From Coprinopsis marcescibilis (lineage: Eukaryota > Basidiomycota > Agaricomycetes > Agaricales > Psathyrellaceae), in assembly GCA_004369085.1 (NCBI GenBank), contig ML210291.1, positions 34,691-63,495 on the forward strand: 28,805 nt of DNA. Direction: 5' to 3'. The position numbers were made by a program, and so were the translations under genes. A model generated the notes under the pieces. It made no database searches and was not told where the DNA came from. It was given only the letters and a program-made list of their open reading frames with translations. Shown here piece by piece: positions 7,513 to 19,173 of this stretch (positions are counted from its first letter, which is position 1; each line of letters begins with the position of its first letter).

Positions 7513-10500
7513 ATGTCTGCTGCTCAGCCCTTAACAAAGAAGAAGTACTCAACGCGAGATCTTCAACCAGTTAGACAGCACAATAGAATGGGCGCCGTCT
7601 ATTCTTCGCCAGTCAAGCGCCACTACACAAAGCGGGACAAGAATACGACATCGAAAGGCTATGTTATGAATGCCAAACGGCGTCAGCTGGCCTCGAAACT
7701 CGACAAATTACTCAAACAAGCATGTGGTAGTAGTCCTGCAGCCTCCGCAGCGCCGACGAATCAGGATCAGCCCAACGGTGGCCTTTCAGCATTGCCGTAT
7801 CATGACCACGAACAAGAAGAAACGTCTGACGACTTCCCTGATGGTTTGGCTGGGGAACTGGATGTAGAGATGGCCGAAGAATCAGCCTTGTACAAGCTTC
7901 AATCAGATAAAAGGAAGAGGGAGAAACTCACCGCTGCACAGAAACGGCAGAAAGAATATGACGCCTGGGCAATGCTGCTCCCTGACATAGCCCGAAGCTA
8001 TCTGGCTTACTCTTCGGGTCTGGACGGCTGTCCCCGGCCCCCTCTGGATCGCGCCGCACTCGAAACATCCCTCTGCATCATTGAGGGGTGTAAGCAACGA
8101 AGGAAGAACATGAAGCTTATGTTCTTTGATCGTAAGTCAATATATCGTCCTGCCGGGAACATGTTATTGACTTCCCTTCCAGGATTTGAGGACTGCTGCG
8201 TCCGCTACTGTGACTGCATTCCCTTGGCAGCCCTCCTCATGTTACAAGGGATGTTTCCGTCCTCACCATTGAAAGCTCAGTACGCTTTCGATGTGGAACT
8301 GTTGGGTTTCGACAACGAGCTATTCAAGATGGCTTGCGTCGCCGACACGGCTCTGGCAGCAGCACTGAACAACAACTATCATCGAAGGGGGTACTACATG
8401 AAGACGAAGAAGGTCAGTACCCTTTGCTTTGCTTTGCAAAATCATGGGCGGCATCTTACTTGACATTCAAGGGAGATAGGCTGTTATTGGATCCATTTCG
8501 CAAGAGCCTTGGCCACGCCAGGCAGTGGTTTGGAGTTATGCAAACAAGGATTGAGGATGAGGTTGAACATGCCATTTGAAGGGCGGACGGTGATTGGGGC
8601 GATACCTTTGCCGTTATTCCGAATGATTCGGACCATCCCCGTCATGCTAGCTCGGCACCGACGACGAGCAATGCCAGCGAAACAGGTGGTGAATCTGCAA
8701 CGCCGACCAGTAACACAACAATCGCTTCCTCAGCACCATCGGCAGCTCCCAAGGAAACGAAATCAAATACAAAACCGGCAAAGAAGAAATCAAAGACAGA
8801 ATCTCCTCCCGTTCTCGATCCCACGACAAATACACGGACGGAATGCGACCGCATTCTTCAAGCGCTCTGCCCTGCATGCTTCGGTGACACCAAGTTCGGT
8901 AGAACAATCAAGGAGTAGGTTTAATAACCATGAACATGCGTGGAGTGTGCTGATCTTGGACTATTCAAACAGAGGGCTCGACATACATGTCGCAATTGAT
9001 GCCAATTTTTCGCATCGACATCTCAGAACAAAGGATGACTGCCCCGTCATCTGTCCTCCTCGGTTCTTCCTTCCAAAGCAGATGGTGGATCGTGTAGGGG
9101 ATCATATCGCTGCAGTCAGAACGACACGAAAACGCAAACCGCCCATCGTACCAGATGAAGCCGTCGATAACTGCGAAGAATCTCACCAGGCAGGGAACGG
9201 CTCGAATGTCAAAACCAATATGGACAAGTTCGATGACGGAGGAATTGCAGCACTCGTGTGTCGCCACGACATACCTCTCATCCTCGCGAATGTCGATACC
9301 CCTGGCGAGCAGCAGAAATACGCGGTTGCTATGCTGGTCCGCCTCTTCACCCTCATTCCCGCCAATGCCACACTGAGCGTACTGTACGATGTTGGATGCG
9401 TGCTCGACAGGAGCCTGCAATTGGTATGTTTATTGCACTCTATCCAGGCCCTCATTCTGACCGAGCGGCCTTCCTATCAGTACGAAATATTACCCGATGC
9501 TATCACTGCAAGAATGGTATGGGCGACGTCCGCAATGCATGCGTATGCACACCAGTGGTCATGTCAGCTTGTATACAATCCAAGATTTGCCACCGGCTTT
9601 GGACTCACTGATGGAGAAGGGGTGGAGCGGCTATGGTCACGTATGAGGAAGCTCATTGGGATATGCCGAACGTCATTAGTGAGAAATTTAATTCCCAGTA
9701 ATTGCCTCCCTGACGCTCTGCATAGAGAGGGAGACGGATTAGGTTGCTTGACCGGCAAGCACAGGGGATAGCCTATGAAATGAAGAGCGATCTGGGGGCA
9801 TGGATTCGTCGCCGACTGAAGAGGAAGATTCCCGAACATATCAAAGAAGGACAGAAGAGTCTGGAGGAGTGCGCTATGACAATTCCGCAGCTGCGTGAGC
9901 AGTGGGGGCTGCAGCGGGAGGCTCAGTTGTCTGTCCGAGCCCGTAAGTCTACAATTCCATCTTACATGAGCTACACCCTTTCTGATTCAGCTGTAGATGC
10001 ACCCGAGCGTCTCAAGAAGGAACTCGATGCTGTTTTGAGACTGCAGACGAACCTAGAGAAGTTCGAGAGCAGTCTTGAGGCTGCGCATGCAGAACTTGCA
10101 AGAACCCATACATCCGTGACTGCAAACACCGTTCAAACCCTCGAGGAAACTGCTGACAAGATGAGGGATGAGGTTGAGAAGCTTTATTCGTCGATTCACG
10201 TGGAGGAAATCTATCCGGAACTGGACGGCATTGACCTCAAATACGTTCGGAAGCTGCTGGTTGTGCGCGACCTGAAAATCAACATCAGAAAGCGTGCAAT
10301 AGGGAATATGTTCGAGTACGATCGCCTGGACCAGGCAGCGGCAGGCAGACACCAAGCTTTAGGTGAGAACAAGAATTTACAGGCGAGCCTCGAGAAAACT
10401 AATCCTCCCTGAACTGCAGGCACAAAAATTCACCAGTCCATTCGGTCAACAATCAAGGCTCGAGCCCCTGCCCTTCAGACAGCCATACGACGCTTCAACA

Positions 10501-12087
10501 AGAACTGCGTAGAGCTTGCAGCGATGAATAAACCAGACTGGAACATTCCAACGCCTTCCATCCTGCCCACCTCCATTGAAGAGCTTCGGCATGACCCGGT
10601 CCTGCTCGAAGATGTTTGGATTTTGCCGTCAAAACAGGAGATACCTCCGTGGCTTGGCGACTCGACGGTTAGGCAGGGCATTCGTGGGATGTTGAGGCAG
10701 GACCGTTGCCTGGAAGAACAGCTACGGCTAGGATGGGAATCCGACAACCTGTGTCGGTTCTTTGGGTGCGAACTCCGTGCCATCGACCTTGCCAGCTTGA
10801 ATGACGACAGTGAGTGTTCAGCTTACACTGCAGCCCTTCCAATTAACCAACCTTGTTATTCAGACATTCTTCTCAGAACTGAGCTCAGAAGGCGATGCAG
10901 CCAGCACCTCTATCTGCAGACTGCCTGGGTAACGCCGCTAGCTTCCGCAATCCGGTTTGCTGCGCATGTTGATTCATCCCTGCTTGGCTCAGCCCCTCCG
11001 TTTGGTCTGGTCTGGACTGCGCCATTGACCCCCAACAAGCAAAGGCCTCAAGCAACCATGGAGTTGGCCGATGATGGTGCCACAGATGAGGAGGACGACG
11101 ACGATCAGGACGACGATCGGGGGGAGGAGGACTACAACGACGAGGACAAGGCAGGGTTTAATGATATAGGTGAAACGGACACCGGCCAAGCCTTATTGCT
11201 CGATCTCTTTGGGGAAGATCCGCCAACGGCGGAACGGGGGCCCGCTACAGCCACCATGAGCCCAATATCATGGACCCCAGTCGACCAGCTATCCCACGAC
11301 ACCACCCTCATACAAGATATGGAACGTTCCCTTGATTCTCGCCCTCATTCCCATCCACCAGAGAAGGCCCGTGTTGTCATGGACATTCGCAAGCCAAACC
11401 GGGTTCGATTCCAATTCACGTCTCACGAGATGGGCATGCTCACATCGAACAGCTGGCTAAACGACGAGTGTGTAAATGGAATTGCAGCCTTGCTGCTTGA
11501 ATGTTCCCCGTATCCTGGCTCGTTCGGATTGTTCTCAACGCACCACTTACCCATGGTTCAGTACGATGCGTCCGACGCGGAGATATGGCGACAAACCAGG
11601 ACAACTGATTATTGGAAAAAATCTGCATGGATTTTCCCCATCCACCTTCCTATCCGCCGCCACTGGGTTCTTGCCATCGTCTATCCAAACGAGCAGCACA
11701 TACTGATGTTTGACAGCTTTGGGGCTACCAGAAATCTGCAGCAGGAGGTTAATGTGGGTATTTTTAACGGCCTGCATGATTTAACATAAGCTGATATGTA
11801 TGCTTTAGTCTGTCGTTGATTTTGTGGGCAGGTTGATCCGATGTGCCCGCAGCAGGGGCTTATTGGATACAGGTCTGGCAGCACGCAAGGATTCATGGCT
11901 GGCCAGCCCGCTCGTCTGCAAAGCAGTGCAGACAAATGGGTATGATTGTGGTGTCTGGGTTCTCATGGTGATCTCCGCTATCTTTCGCGGGTATCACTTA
12001 CCTTGCCTAGATGAATCCAGGATCCCCTACTTCCGATACCTGCTTTATCAACGTGTGTTGCGGCTGCCCGTCCTTGCGACTGTCTAA
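7513..12087 (+). CDS. KDZ transposase fused to a Ulp1-type cysteine protease, one in-frame TGA
   Basis: Ten exons: 7513-8131, 8183-8412, 8472-8914, 8973-9423, 9481-9678, 9726-9942, 9991-10362, 10420-10809, 10864-11753 and 11809-12087 (1363 codons). KDZ transposases cut and paste DNA with an RNase H-like fold. Visible here are the basic N-terminus (KKYSTRDLQPV), the CPACFG motif, and acidic catalytic candidates D440 (VAIDANFSHRH), D570 (LYDVGCVLD) and E630 (DGEGVERLW). The conserved blocks RHDIPLILANVDTPGEQQKY and QLVYNPR are also present. A coiled coil follows, then an acidic linker (11085-11165), then a Ulp1/SUMO-protease domain with H1240 (RRHWVLAIV), D1257 (MFDSFG), Q1311 and C1317 (QTNGYDCGVW). 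Numbering counts the TGA as one codon. That TGA, at 8577-8579 (codon 319, EVEHAI-stop-RADGDWGD), is the only visible lesion. It would truncate the protein before all catalytic residues unless it is spliced, read through or a sequence error. Confidence 0.88.
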
Positions 12088-12177
12088 CAATTGTATGTAC
12101 CAGTACGGCATAATTCAATATTTCTTTTTCATGTTCCTATTCCAATTTCCGGTGCTTAGTGGTCGACTGAGGTTTCC

Positions 12178-12981
12178 TTACAGTTCCTCCTGGAACATCA
12201 GCCCCTTCTCTCGCACCTTTCTTACCAGAACTGGACCTCCTTCGGCCGCATACTCTGCAACCTCATCTAGCCAGAGCAAAACCTCTCGAACTTCGACCAA
12301 CATCTGCTCGATATTCTGCGATGCAGTGTTTCCACCTGGCAGGTTGACTTGGTCGATGGTGCCTTGGGCCTCCTTCAGGCATTCATTTGTCTTTTCAAGT
12401 CGATCCAGGTGATAGTCAATGACCCTCTTTGCATCTGCTTGTTTTCCTCCGCCCATGAGATCTTCGCATACATGCCTGCAGATAGTCATGATGTATGAAG
12501 GCCCGAGGCTGTCTGTCATGAATTTCAAATGCCGGAACTCATTATTCGCTCGTTGAATGGCATGCTTCATTAACTCGTCGTCTGGATTCCTACCACCCAC
12601 TGAGTCAAAGGGCTGTGAGAGAAGGCATAGGTCTGCACTTACGTTTTGCTTGTCATAATGGGCTTCGCCTTCACCGATGCTCTCCATGGTTTCAGTTCGT
12701 TGTGGGCGAGGCTGACACGGAGAATTTAGGCAATAAGTATTTTAAAAATGCAGGAAAAAATAGGTACTGACCACTCCAGAACCTTAGCCCTCTTTTGTGC
12801 ATGTTTCTCCCGTCGCTTAGCATTTATGCATGCTTTGTTTCTGGGACATAACATATCAGCATGTCAGACAATCATGGTGAAAGTGGTATGTTCTGTTGTA
12901 CCGTTCGTGATAGGCTTTGGCGCTAATCCGATTTCCCTCGCGTTTCTGCTCCTCAGAGTTGTACTTTTTGACACGGGGCAT
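12178..12981 (-). CDS. KDZ-adjacent basic/helical accessory protein, 228 aa
   Basis: Three exons on minus: 12981-12902, 12840-12768 and 12711-12178 (229 codons with stop). Introns are 61 and 56 nt. The first is GT-AG (cg|gtacaac...cccag); the second uses TCA|gtacct...gtgtcag. The N-terminus is short and strongly basic (MPRVKKYNSEEQKREGNRI, then NKACINAKRREKHAQKRAK) and resembles small DNA-binding leaders that I associate with mushroom transposon neighbourhoods. The rest is helical, with leucines and acidic residues (HLDRLEKTNECLKEAQ, EVREVLLWLDEVAEYA) that suggest a coiled coil or dimer. It is convergent with the KDZ gene, with 90 bases between the two stops. The 3' end of exon 3 is one open ORF. 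No enzymatic motif is visible. Role in transposition is inferred only from position. Confidence 0.65.
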
Positions 12982-13240
12982 GATTCTGGGTAGGGTAGGG
13001 TGGAGAGGGTTTCAAAGACCAAGGTACGCAAGTAAACCTTGTTTGCCTTAAGCTGCATCGTCTCATTTTTTCAAAAAGTTCTCTTATATGCATTCGGGCA
13101 TACCGTAATCGAGAGAGGTTCATTTATGGTTATTTATGGTACATAAATCTAGATTATTCGGACCAAACTACACCCACAATCTCATTTTTAATGTTTAACT
13201 TCCATGAGCACTGTAGTGAACAGATGTAAAAAAAGAATTG

Positions 13241-13262
13241 GCAGGCACTGCAGAGTGCCTGC
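13241..13262. repeat. Small hairpin, 9-bp stem
   Basis: The arms gcaggcact and agtgcctgc pair perfectly around a four-base loop, gcag. No T-run follows, so a terminator role is not suggested. Confidence 0.7.
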
Positions 13263-13395
13263 GTTCTGCTTTAGTGCCCATGCCTAAGCACCTTCCTCAA
13301 GGGTGGCTTAAGTGCTGGTTTTAGGCAACAACTGGGGCATTATATCTGTAATATTCCATCTGGAGGCAACATGTCCAGTACAAGGCCTGACGGAT

Positions 13396-13463
13396 CAAGA
13401 GAAGCAGCGAAGAATCCCCACACGCGTGCAGCCATGTGTGGGGATTCTTCGCTGCTTCTCTTG
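13396..13463. repeat. Perfect 28-bp inverted repeat (hairpin, 12-base loop)
   Basis: Left arm 13396-13423 and right arm 13436-13463 are exact reverse complements (outer bases caagagaagcag and ctgcttctcttg; inner bases tccccacac and gtgtgggga). The loop is gcgtgcagccat. A perfect stem of this length is not expected by chance and has not accumulated mismatches, so it is recent or maintained. It could be a foldback element, a transposon end or an assembly artefact. Confidence 0.92.
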
Positions 13464-13678
13464 CAAGGCCGTTGGCAGATTATGTCCGTTCTGACGCTTA
13501 ACGCTCATCACCTGGGGTTCTGACCCTACAGCCTACCGCCTGCTAATGCTCAAGCATCCGGACATGATCAGAAAATGCCGCCTGCCAATTCTCAAGGTCC
13601 CAACATAATCAGACAAGAAAACACTTCTTTTGAGCAATATAATCTTCTGTACATTGATCGAGAGATATGTAGATGATA

Positions 13679-14519
13679 CTAATCTAAGCGCTCAAGCTGC
13701 GATGGACCAGAGGGGATGGGGGTAGCACTGCGATCGTAGTTGCTGCTGCGATCACTGCAGTCTGTGTCAGTGTCATCATCGCTCCAGCCAGACTTCTTGC
13801 TGCCACCGGCGTCATTGTCCCCTGAATTGGAAACGCCGGAATCTGTGTCTTGGTTGTCGCTATCTGCAGACTCGGCTGTGGATGGCTGGGGCGGTATATT
13901 GCGGGGTGGGTTGTCGAGTAATTTCTGGCGGAGTGGCTTCTGGGGTGTTGAATAAATCTGTCAGATGGATCGTGTAGGATGGTTGAAGCTGTGACGTGTG
14001 ACCAACCATTAGCTCATCCCATTGGGCCCAGCTGCATGACAGCATCACCCGCCACGATGGGTCCGGCTGTATCATCTCTTGCTCAAAGTACGCCCGATTG
14101 AGGTACACAATCAAGACCTTAAGGGGACAAAAAGTGAGGGCCTGCAACAATTGAATATAAGTGCACCTCTACCTTCATTTTTTCCTCCAGTCAGTTTCGG
14201 ACTGCATATAGCGAGCCATCCGCCACCTGAAAAAAAGCGAAAAAACGAAGGAACACCTGCATGAGGTACTCGTTGACCTGTAGGTTCTCAATTGCTTCCC
14301 GTGCATAAAATGCGCAGTCTTTGATGAACTCCTTCTGCAGCCGGGGGAGTGCTGGGGTGGTATCGTCAACAGCCCAATAATCTGGGGCAAGCCTAGACGT
14401 TGGGGGAAAGTCAGATAGTGTACCCGATACATGAGTAGATCAGCATACCGAATGTGTTTTCTGACCATGAACGAGACCAACTTCTCCAGATGTTTCAGAG
14501 GTAGACGAGCAGGTGCCAT
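13679..14519 (-). CDS. Unknown protein with acidic Ser/Asp-rich tail, 200 aa or longer
   Basis: Four phase-consistent exons on minus: 14519-14449, 14392-14257, 14141-14007 and 13939-13679 (201 codons with stop). Introns are 56, 115 and 67 nt, all GT-AG. The N-terminal half is basic and helical (LPLKHLEKLVSFMVRKHIR). The centre contains DYWAVDDTTPALPRLQKEF, CAFYAREAIENLQVNEYLMQ and IQPDPSWRVML. The tail is Asp/Ser-rich (GWSDDDTDTDCSDRSS) and ends SQLERLD. I do not recognise the family. The ATG at 14519 is the first Met in this frame with good support, but further upstream exons are likely because open, protein-like sequence continues to about 15375. It lies between the hairpin gap and the large plus-strand gene and is transcribed away from the latter. 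Confidence 0.55.
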
Positions 14520-15375
14520 AGCAGTGAAGATGGGAAAGAGGTGGGCGGTCAATGAAGGCGAATGTACCCTTCCTAAACCCTGAGCCACATCCTCCCTGCT
14601 TGGCTTCTCCGAACACCCTCAAGGCCTTCGAATGCCTTGCTGACATGGAAATGGTGTTCGAAGCACATCCGCACTACAGCAGCAGATCAGTCTCAGATGC
14701 ATCCGATGGGCCAGTGAAGGGGAACTAATATGGACTCTGCGCTTACCAGTCCCTGTTCGTCTTATAATGCAGTGACCACAGGATGCAGTCAGACCATATG
14801 TGTCAAAAAACTTGATGGAGGGCAAGTAGATGGTAGAGCAGACACTGAGCACTCAGGCTGCAATCAGTTGAGGTGGCAGGCTTGCGGCAATCAGCCGCAT
14901 TCTGTCTGCACGTGCGGGCCGCTGTCACTGGAGCCTGATCGAACTTCTGCCAGCGGATACCACGCCATCGATCGAATGTTTCTTCACTTTTCTCCATGTC
15001 TATACTGCATACTGCATGCTCTATACTGAACTGTCCTGAATCGCAGATGACTGGGACCCACAATCTGACACAGGTAGCTCGGCGTAGACCAGCTGCAGAT
15101 ATGTGACTTTGCCCTGAACAGTAAATATGCTGGCAATTGGTATGTTGTTTCTTAAGGTTCATTGCCGCTACATGAAGAGTTGCAGAACCACTGTCAGGAA
15201 GCCTTCGACTGGCAGAGAACCTTCTTTGGTGGACAGTATTACGTTTTCGGTAAGGACTGCCATGGCTGACCGTGCGCCTGGTATAGTTATACAGATTGGA
15301 CTTATCCCTACTCCCTGCTCTAGAACATTTTGCCTGCTTGTTGCCCACTTCATCCTGCCCTACTGTGAACATCAA
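14520..15375 (-). other. Probable 5' exons or degenerate N-terminal part of the acidic-tail gene
   Basis: A 190-codon minus-strand ORF (15375-14803) includes GSRDKSNLYNYTRR and SEETFDRWRGIRWQKFDQ. A second frame (15353-15168) reads ENVILSTKEGSLPVEGF, and a third (14852-14619) reads LPSIKFFDTYGLTASCG. The pieces look protein-like but change frame, and I could not link them with convincing splice sites. Either several short exons are present or the 5' part has decayed. Confidence 0.3.
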
Positions 15376-15456
15376 ACTCTTTAATCACCTCAACGTAAGT
15401 TCGGCCTGCTGCTTGATGCTTTGTGCAGAGGCTAACATAAAGTACAGCAGCTAGCC

Positions 15457-18400
15457 ATGATCACTGCCCCCAATATGCCTGATTCGTGGCCTGTTGTCAA
15501 CACAGAGAATGCTCAGACCAACGCACCACCTTTCCCCCCGCCTGGCCTTGTCCCGCCCCCTTTTCTTTTCCCGGGGTTTGTCCCACCCACCAATCTTGGA
15601 ATGCACCCATCTGGTGCGCCGATGCAGGCCCCAGACCATACCCAACCTTTTGGCCCACAACCCCTTGCTCAACCTGAGTCTTTCGACCCTCTCGCCGCTC
15701 AAATTAGGTCTTCCCTGCCTCCGTCGCTTCCGATGGGCACCCAATCCTTCTTGACTGCCGAGATGCAGGAGCAGATGGCAACGTACTGGGCTCAATTGCA
15801 GCAGCACGCAGTTCATCAACACCAACAATTTCTTCAGACGCAACATCTTCAGGCACAACAACAGCAGCCGGTAGTCCAGCAGCCTAGCGTTTCCCCTGCC
15901 GAAGAGCCAGCTTCAACAGTGATTACCCCCAAGCGCAAGAAGCGCAGCCCCCGAACACCCATCTCTTCACGGGAACCATACACAACTAGGTCCAAAACCA
16001 GTGCCCCCGACGACGGATTATCTGATCCAGGCGTCACTCCCACCCATACTCCCGCAGCCCGTGCAGGGCCTGGAAAGGCTCTGGCACCTGCTCCTGCACG
16101 TCCTGCGCCTCCCAAGACTGCAGCACTTGCTCCCGAGCCTGCGCCCACAGTGCCTGGACAGGCTCCGGCACCTGCTCCTGCGCTTCCTGCGCTTCCTGCT
16201 TGTCCTAAGACTGCAGCGCCTGTTCCTGAGCCTGCAGCGCCTGCTCCCGCCAAGCATTCACTGCCTGCTCCCGCGCCTTGCAAGCCTGCAGCGCCTGCTC
16301 CCATGCCTGTCCCCGTCACGCAGTCTGTGGCGGATAGAGAATGGGAACTCCTCCAGGAGGAGGGGTTTGATCTTATGGACTTGTGCACAACCGCACGGAC
16401 CCCCTCACCAAACGCTGGCCCCACCCACATAAACGATTTGTTTGGATCGCCTACCCTCCGCATGTTCGACATGCAAACCCTCAAGCCGACATTGGCACAA
16501 CCATCCGTTAGGCCTCCCTCACAACCCGCCATTTCGGACGCAGCACCCGGCCATTCTCTCTCACACCTGCCATCAGGCGAACCTACTCCAGTTGTCGACA
16601 AGGGGAAGCACCCCATTCGGGTTGTTGGGCGACCAAGCCGTGGCGATACCGAGTTCATCAACGAAACAGCAAGCCACATGTTTGATTTGTGCAAAACAGC
16701 CGCTAGCAGTATCGGGCGCAGCCCCAGCCTCTTCGTCTCAGCTTTCAACAACATTGCGAACGGCAACCCTGCAGTCATAGGGTCCCCGAACAGCTGGAAT
16801 ACGTTTGAAGGTCTCTGGGCCCATGACCCACAACGGGTAAGGGCTATGTGTCCGCATGTGACTGGAAACTCAGGTATGTAAATTCTGTTATCAGGTCAAG
16901 ACTTGAAAACCTACTAACACTCTAACCGCAGCAACTCTGTACTGGGAGGAATTTCAGAAGATCTCGGGATATAAGGAGATTCTCGCGCAGTTTTCGGAGC
17001 TGCGCGGTCTCCAGCAAGCAGAAGTACATCGAGAAAAACGGAAGCAGTTTGCTCAAAAGGCTCAAAAACTTGGGTCACAGGTACGTATTTTGCTTGTAAT
17101 TTGACCGAAATAATTCTGATGTCACTTTATAGTTCGACGCACTGAGCAATGCTTTCGACATCCACGGTGTATTCGCCATTGTCGGTGGGGACGTCAATGA
17201 GGACTTTGGCCTCGCCTGCATTCACACCACGCCAGGCGCCAGCCAGTTTTGGGAAACACGTATGCGCTGTGAACCTGATGCAGTAATTGGGCAGCTTCAT
17301 TCACATGTCTAGTAAGTATTGCAGTCTGCTTGTTCTTCGACACTGTATGCTGACCAAACTTTAGTGATCACCTGTCCAAGACGTACACTGCGCAAATGGA
17401 GCCACTGGCGCCAGCCAGGCCCGACCTCCCTCCGTACGATATGATCACCGTTGCTTCACATTCGCCACCCTCGCCTCCATCGCCGAAACCAGCAAGGCGT
17501 CGTGCAGCTTCCAAAACCCCTATCTTGTCCGCCAGTACCCACGCGAAGAAGCAGTCCAACTCCAGGGTCCTGTCGACCGCAAGAGCTAACTCAGTGAAAC
17601 TTGAAGCAAGCGACGATGGGGGGTTGCCCAGGGAGTTGAAGGGAGATGAGACATCGCGCGTTAGATCGGCCTTGCACAAACTATTTGAGCCTATGTTCGA
17701 AGCGGTGGGGATCAATATAGAGAAGGGCATCCCCTGGACGCACGCTGTTTCCCAGTTCGCCGATCAGGGGGTCATCGTTGAGGACTGGGCTCCTGGTGTG
17801 CCCTTTTTCGGAGAGGTGAAACCAGGGAAAACCAAGGGTTTGGGCATCCGTTCCATCGGGATCCAGCACATGCGAGATCTCCTTGCGGCGTTGGAAAGTG
17901 ACTGGCCGCCAAGATTTGTCAAAGCCAAGTCTTCAGGTGTGTTCCATTTATCAACATACTGCTCTCTGCAAAGTTGCTGATTTTTCCTTCTAATGTAGAC
18001 ATCAAAGAGTCTATCATCCTGCTCTTCACTGAGGCAGCACCTCCCCACTCCTTCATTTTACCTCAGACAGCTGCCTGCCGCAAGTACTTTGATGGCGAAA
18101 TCGATTTCGCTGGCCCTGCTCGTCTGCGCCCTCCAACTCGTGCCCCCCCGATGCCTGCATCCCGCCGCCAAGTTATCGAGATTGAGGATGAAGGCTCCCC
18201 CTCGCCCGTCGTCTCTCGCCATCAACAAAAGCGTCGGCTTGAAACTGTAATCAGCAACAGCGACGAAGACGACGATATCCCCCTTGCACCGCAGTCTAAG
18301 CCCAAAGATAAGGGCAAGGCCCCAGCATCCACTTCCAGGAAGAAGAGCAAGACTGTTGAGACGATCCGCGCCAGTCATTACACTGCCCCCGTCCTGTTTG

Positions 18401-19173
18401 ACGACAACAACACTGACGACTCGAACTTTGCTACACCCTCCGAGTCTGAAGTGGATACCCCGCGCGCCGGCCGCAAGCGGCCCTCCCCCTGCGACTCTGA
18501 GCCTGCAAGTCGCCAATGCAGCCCCGAGTCAGACCCTTCGCCTATCAAGTACACGCACAAGGCATCTTCAGCGCGTGACAAGCGCGCCAGGTCTGCCTTG
18601 CCCGTCCTTTGGTCTCCTTCCAAGGCTGCTGCTTCCAACAGCGAAACGGAGTTTCCCTGGAAGAAATCGCGCGCTCGTCCGGTCTCTCCTGTGGCAGGGC
18701 TGCCTGCTGCTCCTGACCCAACACTCGCTCTTCCGAAGTTCAAAGCTGGAACGCACTTCAGGCTGTCGATCGACCCATCCATGCGCAAATTCATGGTTGG
18801 AAATACCATCCCTGGCGCGACCGACAACCTCTCCCCCCTCCCACGTACCAAGCGAGCATGCGCAAACAAAGAGGCCCCTGCCTTTCCAAGCTGGCTCGGT
18901 AGCTTGGCAGGGTCATCGTCAACACATGGGAATACACCCCCGTTGTCGTCGTCGCCACCTGCCCAACCCCAGCTCCAACCCCCGTCTTCATCGTCAATCC
19001 TCCCTGGGCCTCCGTCGGTGGACTCCAATCCCCTGCCACCTGCTTTGTCCATGCATGACCTGCAGAACGTGTCGAGCCATTTCAAACAGTATGCGGAATG
19101 GTGTTGCTCTAACAACCTACCGGTCCCACCATTCCCGTTCGGGGGTGCAAGTCACCAGGAACCCTCAGTTTAA
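15457..19173 (+). CDS. Large Pro/Ala/Ser-rich KDZ-neighbour protein, 1163 aa
   Basis: Five exons: 15457-16873, 16932-17080, 17133-17311, 17365-17936 and 17999-19173 (1164 codons with stop). All introns are GT-AG and 52-62 nt. The N-terminus is Pro-rich, then Gln/His-rich (15790-15880), followed by a degenerate Pro/Ala repeat of roughly 30-residue period (about 16060-16320; APAPALPALPA, KTAAPVPEPAAPAPA). The middle exons encode the only globular-looking part: FQKISGYKEILAQFSELRG, a basic helix, then FDIHGVFAIVGGDVNEDFG and GQLHSHVYDHL. Further on, GGLPRELKGDETSRVR and GLGIRSIGIQHMRDLL form a second conserved-looking block. The C-terminal third is disordered, rich in Ser/Pro/Asp, with KR-rich patches that could be nuclear localisation signals (KKSKT, GRKRPSP). 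No catalytic motif was recognised. Large proteins of this architecture next to KDZ transposases suggest an accessory factor, but that is inference. Confidence 0.7.

Larger units (their letters stand above)
12982..13678. other. Non-coding gap with two hairpins
   Basis: No gene is supported over about 700 bases between two minus-strand genes. The stretch holds a 9-bp-stem palindrome at 13241-13262 and a perfect 28-bp-stem hairpin at 13396-13463. Upstream sequence of the 12981 gene lies at its left end. Confidence 0.6.

Noticed and set aside
13241..13340. Possible tRNA or structured RNA near the small hairpin
   Set aside because: No cloverleaf, A/B box or anticodon arm could be drawn.
15849..16778. 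Minus-strand 309-codon Gly/Ala-rich ORF
   Set aside because: Antisense of the Pro/Ala repeat of the 1163-aa gene, which has phase-consistent exons.
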